A stretch of DNA of 64,000 nucleotides from contig NZ_BOOR01000037.1 in assembly GCF_016863335.1 (NCBI RefSeq), positions 1 through 64,000 of the forward strand. Reading direction: 5' to 3'. Shown in pieces: positions 7,504 through 15,460 of this stretch. Every line of letters begins with the position of its first letter. The stretch's first letter is position 1. The position numbers and the translations under genes are program-made. Source of the stretch: Planotetraspora thailandica (GTDB lineage Bacteria; Actinomycetota; Actinomycetes; Streptosporangiales; Streptosporangiaceae). Below the pieces are notes generated by a model. It did not search any database and was not told where the DNA came from. It saw only the letters and a list, made by a program, of their open reading frames with translations.

Positions 7504-8712
7504 TCAAGGGGCGTGATCTGACGACTGCTCGCGCGGTGCAGGCCCGGCCGCTGGAACCGTCAGAGTGACGCTCAGGCCCCCTTCCGGGCGGGGAGCGGCG
7601 GTGACCGTGCCGTCGTGCACGGCCGCGATCGACGAGACGATCGCCAGCCCCAGCCCGAACCCGTCCGACACGGTGCGATCGTGCAGGCGCTGGAAGGGCT
7701 CGAACAGGGCGCCGACCCGGTCCGCGGGGACATCCGGCCCGGTGTTCCCCACTGAGAGCGTGACATGCCCGTTCCTGGCGGAGGTGGTGAGCCAGATCTC
7801 GCCGTCGGGCAGGTTGTATCGGATGGCGTTGTCGACCAGGTTGGCGACGAGCCGTTCCAGCAGCACGGGGTCGCCCCACGTCACCACCGGCTCCAGTGTC
7901 GTGTGCAGCTTGCGCTCTCCGAGCCGGGCCTCGTCGAGGACGTCCTCGGCCACGGTGGCCAGGTCGACCTTCTCCCGGACGGTCAGCCCGCGCTCGTTGC
8001 GGGCCAGGGTGAGCAGGGCTTCGACGACCGCCTCGGCCTGGCCGACCGCGACCCGGACGTCCCGGCCCATGCCGAGCAGCTCCTCCTCCGTGGGCGCCCG
8101 CTTGCCCAACACGACGTCGACCGTGGCGCGCATGAGCGTCAGCGGCGTGCGGAGCTCGTGGCTGGCGTTGGCGATGAACCGCCGCTGGCTCTCGAACGCG
8201 GCCTCCAGGCGGCCCAGCATGTCGTCGAAGGTGTCCGCCAGCTCGTGCAGCTCGTCACGGGGGCCGGTGAGCGACACTCGGGCCGACAGGTTGTGCTCGG
8301 ACGCGGCACGCGCGGCCGCGGTGATGCGGTGGACCGGGCGCAGCACCCGCCCCGCGACGATCCACCCGGCGAGCGCGGCGAGGAGGGTGACCACCACGAG
8401 GGTGATCAGCGAGTACCGCAGCAGGTCTGACAGGGTCGCCTCGCGCTGGCCCGCCGCGCCGGCCACGAGGCCTTCCAGGTAGGTCAGATCGCACTTGAGC
8501 CGAAGCTCGCGGTCGGCGTCCACGCGGAGGGCCTGCCTGCAGTGCGCGAGGAACTGCTCGGCATTGTCCGTCTGGCGCGTCGCACCTTGGATCTCGGAAA
8601 GCCCAGCCACGAGGAAGTAGGTGATGGCGATGACGATCGCCCCGCATGCCGCGAACAGGCCAGTGTAGAGCAGCGTCAGGCGGACCCGGATGGTGAGGCG
8701 CGGCCGGGTCAC
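7504..8712 (-). CDS. Sensor histidine kinase, OmpR/EnvZ class
   Basis: A 402-residue membrane kinase. It has a TM helix (about 10-32), an external loop of about 80 residues, a second TM helix (about 112-132), a HAMP linker, a HisKA domain with the phosphorylated His in FIANASHELRTPLTL, and a HATPase domain with N-box LVANLVDNAIRYN and G-box DGFGLGLAIV. The GTG start overlaps the stop of the response regulator gene by four bases (GTGA), so the pair is co-translated. It faces away from an efflux-type ABC operon that begins 87 bases beyond the regulator start, which suggests envelope stress or peptide-antibiotic sensing. The signal is unknown. Confidence 0.93.
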   Translation of the reverse strand: MTRPRLTIRVRLTLLYTGLFAACGAIVIAITYFLVAGLSEIQGATRQTDNAEQFLAHCRQALRVDADRELRLKCDLTYLEGLVAGAAGQREATLSDLLRYSLITLVVVTLLAALAGWIVAGRVLRPVHRITAAARAASEHNLSARVSLTGPRDELHELADTFDDMLGRLEAAFESQRRFIANASHELRTPLTLMRATVDVVLGKRAPTEEELLGMGRDVRVAVGQAEAVVEALLTLARNERGLTVREKVDLATVAEDVLDEARLGERKLHTTLEPVVTWGDPVLLERLVANLVDNAIRYNLPDGEIWLTTSARNGHVTLSVGNTGPDVPADRVGALFEPFQRLHDRTVSDGFGLGLAIVSSIAAVHDGTVTAAPRPEGGLSVTLTVPAAGPAPREQSSDHAP

Positions 8713-9353
8713 AGCCGGTACCCCCGTCCGACGACGGTCTCGATCACCGGTGGCGGGCCGAGTTTGCGGCGTAACCGGGTCATCGTGACCGAGACGATGT
8801 TGCTGAACGGATCAGCGTTGGCGTCCCATACGTGCTCCAGCAGCTCCTCGGTGCTGACCACGCCGCCGTCGGCGGCCATGAGCATCTCCAGGATCCCGAA
8901 CTCCTTACGGGTGAGCGACAACGCGTGGGTGCCGCGGCTGGCACGGTGGCGGGCCCGGTCCACGACCAGGTCGCCGCGGCGCACGATCGGCGGCGCGGAC
9001 GGTGCACGGCGGCCGAGCGCGCGCACCCGGGCGACCAACTCGTGGAACGCGAACGGCTTGCCCAGGTAGTCGTCGGCGCCCAGCTCCAGCCCGTCGACCC
9101 GGTCGTCAACCCCGGCCGCCGCGGTGAGCATCAGGATGCGGGCGGCGACGCCGGCCAGCGATCGGCACACCTGGTCGCCGTGGACCTCGGGCAGGTCCCG
9201 GTCGAGCACGATCACGTCGTACGCCGTGGCGGCCGCCTCGACCATGGCGGCCGCTCCGTCGGTGACCACGTCTGCCGCCATCCCGGCGTCGCGGAGCCCT
9301 TCGGCGATCCGATGGGCCAGCGTGACGTGATCCTCGACCACCAGGACTCGCAT
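8709..9353 (-). CDS. OmpR-family response regulator
   Basis: A 214-residue regulator. The receiver domain starts MRVLVVEDH, with the phosphoacceptor Asp in IVLDRDLPEVHGD and the switch Lys in GKPFAFHELVARV. A winged-helix DNA-binding domain (about 120-214) includes LTRKEFGILEMLM and RLRRKLG. The start at 9353 is chosen because receiver domains begin at this residue; the open frame extends ten codons further. It is the first gene of the regulator-kinase pair and diverges from the lipoprotein-ABC operon, the likely target. Confidence 0.93.
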   Translation of the reverse strand: MRVLVVEDHVTLAHRIAEGLRDAGMAADVVTDGAAAMVEAAATAYDVIVLDRDLPEVHGDQVCRSLAGVAARILMLTAAAGVDDRVDGLELGADDYLGKPFAFHELVARVRALGRRAPSAPPIVRRGDLVVDRARHRASRGTHALSLTRKEFGILEMLMAADGGVVSTEELLEHVWDANADPFSNIVSVTMTRLRRKLGPPPVIETVVGRGYRL

Positions 9354-9440
9354 GAGGTCATTCTGCGTCGCTGGGCATGACATCGGTACGACATCGGACG
9401 TAGCGGTGCTGTCACCGGCCGGGGCGTAGACCTCGACGGC

Positions 9441-9968
9441 ATGAGACCAATTCTCGTGATCCCCGTCCTGCTGTGCGGATTAGCGCTGTCCGCCGCCTGC
9501 TCCACATCCCCCAAGGGCCCCGGCATCGCCTCGGCCAACCGCGGCACCGCAAGCGCGCGCCCGTCCGCATCCCCGACCAGTGATCCGGCCGCCTTCGTGA
9601 GGTGCATGCGGGAGCACGGCCAGGCCATGCCGGATCTCGGCCCGAACGAACCTCTCCGGCTCATCCCGCCGCGCGGCGAGCTGGAACGCGCGTGGCGAAC
9701 CGCCCTACAGGCGTGCCAGCGCTTCCTCCCGGAGGGGGAACGGCTGGCCGGCCCCCCGCCGGAGCAACTGGAGCAGCTCCGGGCCTTCGCCGTGTGCATG
9801 CGCGCCCACGACATCGAGATGACCGATCCCGCCGCAGTTGACGGAAACATGGTGATCAAGGGCCGATTCGCGAACGTCACCCGGGCGCAGCTCGAAAGCG
9901 ACCCGGTCTACAAGGCGGCCATCGCGGCCTGCAAGGACAAGCTGCCCCAGGAACAGGAGCGTAAGTGA
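9441..9968 (+). CDS. Small lipoprotein of an ABC efflux operon
   Basis: A 175-residue lipoprotein with a signal peptide and lipobox LSAAC (lipidated Cys20). The mature part carries two similar cysteine-containing motifs, FVRCMREHGQAMPD and FAVCMRAHDIEMTD, each followed by a later Cys (ALQACQRFL, AIAACKDKL), pointing to two disulfide-linked halves. Related proteins regularly precede the adaptor gene in actinobacterial MacB-like operons, but their role is not established. Its last four bases (GTGA) overlap the adaptor start. Confidence 0.8.
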   Translation: MRPILVIPVLLCGLALSAACSTSPKGPGIASANRGTASARPSASPTSDPAAFVRCMREHGQAMPDLGPNEPLRLIPPRGELERAWRTALQACQRFLPEGERLAGPPPEQLEQLRAFAVCMRAHDIEMTDPAAVDGNMVIKGRFANVTRAQLESDPVYKAAIAACKDKLPQEQERK

Positions 9969-11013
9969 ACCGGCCGGCCCGGACGGCGCTGGTCGGCGGG
10001 TCGGCTCTGCTGGCGGTCGCGGTGGTGACGGCTGCCGCGATCGGCTTCGGCGGGAAGAGCCCGGCGACCTCGTCGAGCACCACCCGGGCACTTCCCGCCA
10101 CTGCTCCGGTCACCCGGACCACCTTGACCCGGAGCCAGCAGGTGAACGGGGTGCTGGGCTATGGGGCGTCGGTGACCATCGCCGGACGCGGCTCCGGCAC
10201 TCTCACTTGGCTACCGCGCCTCGGCACCACGATCAAACGCGGCCAGTCGGTCTACCGGGCGGACGACGACCCGGTGCCACTGTTTTACGGCAGGCTTCCG
10301 CTCTACCGGCAGCTGCGCATCGGGGACACCGGCAGGGACGTCGAGGAGGTGGAGCGCAACCTGGCCGCCCTCGGCAACCCGGGTCTGACCGTGGACCGCC
10401 GGTACACCTGGGCCACGGCGGTCGCCGTACGCCGGTGGCAGAAGGATCTCGGGCTGACCCAGACAGGGGTGTTCGACCCGGCGTCCGTGGTGATCGCGCC
10501 CGGCGCGATACGGGTGGCGTCACTCACTGGGCGCCTCGGCGAACCCGGGAGCGGGCCGATCCTCGCCTACACCGGCACCACGAAGGTGGTCGGCATCGCC
10601 TTGGACGTGGCGCTGCAAACCCTGGCCAGGCGGGGGCTGCCCGCGACGGTCGAGCTCCCGGACGGCAAGACCGTCAAGGGCAGGATCGCCACGGTGGGTA
10701 CCGTGGCCACCCCCGGGCAGGATGAGCAGCACCCCGCGACGATCGACGTGACCGTGGCCCTCCGGGACCAGTCGAAGATCGGCCGGCTGGACCGGGCCCC
10801 GGTCGTCGTCAGCCTTCTGTCGGACAGTGTGCACGATGTGCTCACGGTCCCCGTCGCGGCGCTGGCCGTGCTCGCCGAAGGCGGGTACGGCCTGCAGGTG
10901 GTGACCGGCTCCACCAGCCGGTACGTGCCCGTGAGCCTGGGCATCTTCGGCAACGGCCGGGTGGAAGTCAGCGGTGACGGCATCACCGAGGGCACCCGCG
11001 TGGGGGTGCCCGA

Positions 11014-11017
<4 letters not shown>
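9965..11017 (+). CDS. Membrane-fusion-type adaptor with peptidoglycan-binding domain
   Basis: A 350-residue protein with an N-terminal membrane anchor (about 10-30) and a split lipoyl/beta-barrel (about 45-90 and 195-350). A PG_binding_1 domain (about 118-165: [18 protein letters not shown] and [12 protein letters not shown]) is inserted in place of the usual coiled-coil hairpin. This arrangement is typical of Gram-positive partners of MacB-like exporters, where the adaptor links the permease to the cell wall. The GTG start overlaps the lipoprotein stop, and the end overlaps the ATPase start (ATGA). Confidence 0.85.
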
Positions 11018-11663
<646 letters not shown>

Positions 11664-11667
<4 letters not shown>

Positions 11668-12857
11668 CCGCGCCGTCGCGTCTTTCGCCGGCGGACGCCT
11701 TCCGGGTCGGCGCAGCCGGTCTGCGCGCCCGGCCACTGCGGGTGTTCCTGTCCGCGCTCGGCATCGCGATCGGCATCGCCGCGATGGTGTGCGTGGTCGG
11801 CATCGCGAGCTCCAGCCGGGAGAGCCTCAACCGGCAGCTCGCCGCGCTCGGCACGAACCTGCTGCGGGTGTCCCCCGGGCACACCCTCCAGGGCGATCAG
11901 TCGCACCTGCCGGAGGAGTCGGTGGCAATGATAGGCCGGATCGGCCCGGTCACCTCGGTGACGGCCACGGCGACGCTGGCCACCGCCAATGTGTACCGGA
12001 GTGACCGTGTCCCGCCGGGCGAGACGGGCAACCTGACGGTGATGGCCGCGCGGACCGACCTGCTCGGCACGGTGGGCGCGGGCGTGGCCAACGGAACGTG
12101 GCTCAACGCGGCCAACGCGCGGTACCCGGCCGTGGTGCTCGGGGCGTCGGCGGCCAAACGGCTCGGCGTCGTCAGAGCGACCCCGGACGTGAAGGTGTGG
12201 CTGGGCGGCCAGTGGTTCACCGTCGTCGGCGTCCTGCGCCCGGTCACCCTCGCGCCGGAACTGGACTTCGCCGCCCTGGTCGGCTGGCATGCGGCGAAGT
12301 CCACCCTGCGCTTCGACGGGTATCCGACCACCGTCTACACCCGTACGCGGGACGACGCCGTACTGGCGGTGAAGGCGGTCCTGGGCGCCACCGCCAACCC
12401 GGAGAACCCGAACGAGGTGGACGTCTCGCGGCCGTCGGACGCGCTCGCAGCCAAGCAGGCTACGGACACGGCCTTGACCGGGCTGCTGCTCGGCCTCGGC
12501 GCGGTGGCACTGCTGGTCGGCGGCGTGGGCGTGGCGAACACGATGGTCATCTCGGTGCTCGAACGGCGTGCGGAGATCGGCCTGCGCCGATCGCTCGGCG
12601 CCACCCGGGGACACATCAGAATCCAATTCCTCGCCGAGTCGCTCCTGCTGTCGGCGCTCGGCGGCCTCGGCGGAGCGCTGCTCGGGGTCGCAGTGACGGC
12701 GGCGTACGCGGCGTATCAGGGCTGGCCCGCGGTTGTGCCCGCGTGGGCCACCGTCGGCGGCGTGGTCGCCACGCTCGCGATCGGCGGCTGCGCCGGCCTC
12801 TACCCGGCCTGGCGGGCCGCCCACCTCTCCCCCACCGAGGCCCTTGCCACACCGTGA
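11664..12857 (+). CDS. ABC transporter permease, MacB/FtsX type
   Basis: A 397-residue permease with one N-terminal TM helix (about 28-50), an extracytoplasmic MacB-like core of about 200 residues, and three C-terminal TM helices (about 270-300, 322-345 and 355-385). The conserved [19 protein letters not shown] loop precedes TM3. With the lipoprotein, adaptor and ATPase it would form an exporter for a peptide, lipid or antibiotic; the substrate is unknown. It is the last gene of the operon, closed by a hairpin terminator 24 bases downstream. Confidence 0.93.
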
Positions 12858-12880
12858 CCCTCCGCCAGGGCAACACAAAG

Positions 12881-12908
12881 CGCCCCGGAGCGATCAAGCT
12901 TCGGGGCG
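12881..12908 (+). terminator. Rho-independent terminator of the ABC operon, possibly bidirectional
   Basis: CGCCCCGGAGC and GCTTCGGGGCG form an 11-bp stem (one G-U pair) around GATCAA, followed by TTT on the plus strand and GCTTTGTG on the minus strand. It could also end transcription coming from the minus strand past the tRNA-like remnant. Confidence 0.75.
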
Positions 12909-12928
12909 TTTGGGCTGTTCAGGTGCTG

Positions 12929-12995
12929 TGGTCAGGGGCAGGGTCGAACTGCCGACCTTCCGCTTTTCAGGCGTAGCGTTCGCCCTGCTGACTAC
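12929..12995 (-). other. tRNA-Phe(GAA)-like 3' half, probable attachment-site remnant
   Basis: On the minus strand, CGCCTGAAAAGCGG forms an anticodon arm with loop CTGAAAA (anticodon GAA). GGCAG-TTCGACC-CTGCC is a perfect T-arm, and CCTGACC is a 3' acceptor strand. The 5' part is too short for a D-arm and the anticodon stem has a mismatch, so this is not a working tRNA. Bases 13052-13079 upstream on the same strand hold a tandem GTTGCCGTCAC-like repeat. The layout resembles an attR/attL half-site left by an integrative element whose integrase has decayed. Confidence 0.5.
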
Positions 12996-13219
12996 CCATG
13001 AGCTGGGGCTGGATAGTGCTCTACGGTGCCCAACATGTGCCTGCGGTGGCCGACGTTGCCGTCACTGTTGCCGTCACCTCTCACGGCTATCCAGTGGCAA
13101 GGCCCGACGAAGGAGGGCCTCGGCAGCGATCGCCCAGCCCTGTGCGACAGCAGCGAAGTGGGCGATCGTCACGGCCTCACCCCACCGGGTGGGACCTCTC
13201 CTCGATACCCGTCGGATGC
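12996..13219. other. Intergenic stretch beside the tRNA remnant
   Basis: No convincing gene. It contains two tandem copies of a GTTGCCGTCAC-like element (about 13055-13077), and the same core as the repeats at 91 and 1362. It may be the worn end of an integrase region. Confidence 0.3.
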
Positions 13220-13822
13220 CTATTGCAGGAGGTCCTTCATTGTCGTGATCTCCGCCGACTGACTGGAGATAATCGAACCAGCCAACTGCTTGGCCGGTTC
13301 ATAGGCGCCGTGGCGCTGCTCATCCTCGGCCATGGAGACGGCGCCCTCGTGATGATGGATCATCATTTCCAGGAACGCCTTGTCGAAGGCAGCACCCGAG
13401 AGCCCTTCCAGCTTCTTCATGGCTTGCTCGGACATCATGCCGGGTACGCCGTGGTCCATCGTCATGGCTCCCCGGCTGGGCACCTGCACGCCCCAGCTCC
13501 TTAGCCAGCCGCTCATCGTCTGGATCTCCGGGGCCTGCGCCGCTTCGATCCGCTGGGCCAGATCCTTGACCTCGGGGCGTGAGGCCTGTGCCTCAGCCAG
13601 TTTGGCCATCTCCACCGCCTGGCGGTGGTGCGGGATCATCATCTGACTGAACTTGACGTCGGCATCGTTGTGATCCGCCGCGGGGCTCATGGCTGCGGCC
13701 GACAACATGGCCGGCATCGTCGACGTCGACATGCTGCGGAGAGTGGTGTCCGTGGTCCCGCATGCCGAGTTCAGCAGCCCGGTCGCAGCCAGCGCAACTG
13801 AGGGAACGACAAGGCGTTTCAT
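13220..13822 (-). CDS. DUF305 lipoprotein
   Basis: A 200-residue secreted protein with lipobox LNSAC (Cys21) and a full DUF305 domain (about 55-198). It shows the two diagnostic metal-like motifs: FSQMMIPHHRQAVEMAKLA and FLEMMIHHHEGAVSMAEDE. DUF305 is a ferritin-like four-helix fold with His/Glu/Met residues and often lies beside copper-handling genes. The start is supported by GGAGG seven bases upstream. It lies downstream of a second secreted protein (DUF1259) on the same strand, 226 bases apart. Confidence 0.88.
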   Translation of the reverse strand: MKRLVVPSVALAATGLLNSACGTTDTTLRSMSTSTMPAMLSAAAMSPAADHNDADVKFSQMMIPHHRQAVEMAKLAEAQASRPEVKDLAQRIEAAQAPEIQTMSGWLRSWGVQVPSRGAMTMDHGVPGMMSEQAMKKLEGLSGAAFDKAFLEMMIHHHEGAVSMAEDEQRHGAYEPAKQLAGSIISSQSAEITTMKDLLQ

Positions 13823-14048
13823 GAGGAAACCTCCGTGCTTGTGATCCGCTGTCAGCGGCAGCGGTCCCGGCGTCTCACGTGTACGTCGATTGGAAGCCCA
13901 GAGCGTGGCAGCCCCTGAGACCCTGCCGAATGCGAGCAGAACCGAGAAGAAATAGCGACACGTCGCGTGGAACGTCGATGAGGCGCAGCAGACACCTGCG
14001 TGCGGACGACGATCCGCTCTATGCGTCCACGATCGGCCATACGAGGCC

Positions 14049-15038
14049 TCACGCTGCCGGGGTGGCGGCTTGTTCGGCGACGGCTTTGTGCAGGGTCCCG
14101 GCGAGCTTGACAGCGTCTTCGTTGGCCCAGAAGTGCATGTAGAACAGGCGGGGCTGTTCGCGCAGGGTGTGGTTGTGGATCTCAACGATGTCGATGCCGC
14201 CACCACGCAGGGCTTTGATGATGCGTTGAATCTCGTCGGCGGTCATGACGAAGTCCCCGTTGATCGCGGCTTTGCCTCCTCCGGTGGGCTGGAAGTTGAG
14301 CGCGGTGGTCACTCCCATGCCTGGAGGGACGAGGCGACCGTGCTCGGTGACTGGCCCCGTGCGTTTGAAGGTGAACTTGTAGATGCCGCCGTCGTTGGTG
14401 CCCTTGGTTCCCATGGCGCGGTCAATGGCGGCGGTGTCGATGTCCAGGGCCGGCGCCGGACTCGAGGGTGCCGGCGGAGCAGTCGGGGTAGCGGTGGCGT
14501 CCAAGGCGGCGCGGACCGATTGGGCGATGGCCGTGTCGTCGCGACCCATCGCGTGGATGTGAGTCCACCACACCTCCGGCTGGTGAGACAGCAGGTGCTT
14601 GTGGACGGCGGTCTGCTCGATGCCGTGGCGTTGCAGGACATCGGTGACCTTCTGCAGCTCTGGTTCGGTGACCACCAGATCGCCCATCATCAAGACGTTG
14701 CCGTCCGGATAGCGAGTGAAGGCGGCATAACCACCCAGAGCAAGACCAGGCTTGATGTGCACCCCGTATGAGGTGACCTTCAGATCCGAGCGCGGCAGCG
14801 AGACGCGATAGACCCTCTTATCCGACGACAACTTCCCGGGCCGTCCCAGGGCACGCGCTACCCCCTCCCATCCCGCCTCATCGTCTGCCGGAGATGGGTC
14901 GACGCTGGGATCGCCGCCATCCCGGGCGTGGGCGATGGTGTAGGAGATGCGCGCATCGCGTCCGGTGAGGGCACATCCGGCGCCCAACGCCGCAACCACA
15001 GTCAGCGACACCAAGGTCTGCACCTTCACCGTGATCAC
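14049..15038 (-). CDS. Tandem DUF1259 (LppY/LpqO-like) lipoprotein
   Basis: A 329-residue protein with lipobox GAGC (Cys22) and two copies of the DUF1259 domain, about residues 55-185 and 195-325. Equivalent motifs recur: LMMGDLVVTEPELQKVTDVL pairs with INGDFVMTADEIQRIIKAL, and VHKHLLSHQPEVWWTHIHAM pairs with IHNHTLREQPRLFYMHFWAN. A proline/alanine linker joins them. Mycobacterial LpqO and LppY are lipoproteins of unknown role. The GTG at 15038 is used; a second GTG four codons later is also possible. Confidence 0.85.
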   Translation of the reverse strand: MITVKVQTLVSLTVVAALGAGCALTGRDARISYTIAHARDGGDPSVDPSPADDEAGWEGVARALGRPGKLSSDKRVYRVSLPRSDLKVTSYGVHIKPGLALGGYAAFTRYPDGNVLMMGDLVVTEPELQKVTDVLQRHGIEQTAVHKHLLSHQPEVWWTHIHAMGRDDTAIAQSVRAALDATATPTAPPAPSSPAPALDIDTAAIDRAMGTKGTNDGGIYKFTFKRTGPVTEHGRLVPPGMGVTTALNFQPTGGGKAAINGDFVMTADEIQRIIKALRGGGIDIVEIHNHTLREQPRLFYMHFWANEDAVKLAGTLHKAVAEQAATPAA

Positions 15039-15460
15039 GCTCCAATCACGTCAGAGCCAGATCGCTACCTGTTGTACCCAAACCGACGCAAAGGGCAACT
15101 GTGGGCATACAGCCGAAATAGGTACACGATGGGACAGAGAGTGGCCCAGACCTCAAGGGACACGGAGCAATGAGGAAGAGCGACCCATCTCATCGATGGG
15201 GGCAGGCCTATCGCCTGCTGATCCCCGACCGACGTTCGGGGATTGCGGCACTGCGCTGCGGTGCCGAGTGGCGGCGTTTCGGTGCCCGGCTCGGTGCACA
15301 TCCTGTCCTTACCAGTCATCAGCACAGGTATTCGATGACACACGGGCCCGGACGGCACGGCCAGTAGCCCCGGCACTCCCCCATCGGCCACGACTCGTGT
15401 GTGAGCCCGGCAATGTGCCATGCGATCACGGGGGCACCTTCGAGTGATCGACATAGTGGC
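15039..15460. other. Gene-free stretch between the DUF1259 gene and the LuxR-family ATPase gene
   Basis: About 420 bases with several short overlapping frames on both strands, none with a recognisable motif, ribosome-binding site or consistent codon use. The part at 15039-15180 presumably carries the DUF1259 promoter. Confidence 0.4.

Noticed and set aside
12929-12995. Functional tRNA-Phe gene
   Set aside because: The D-arm and 5' acceptor strand are missing and the anticodon stem is mismatched; treated as a remnant.
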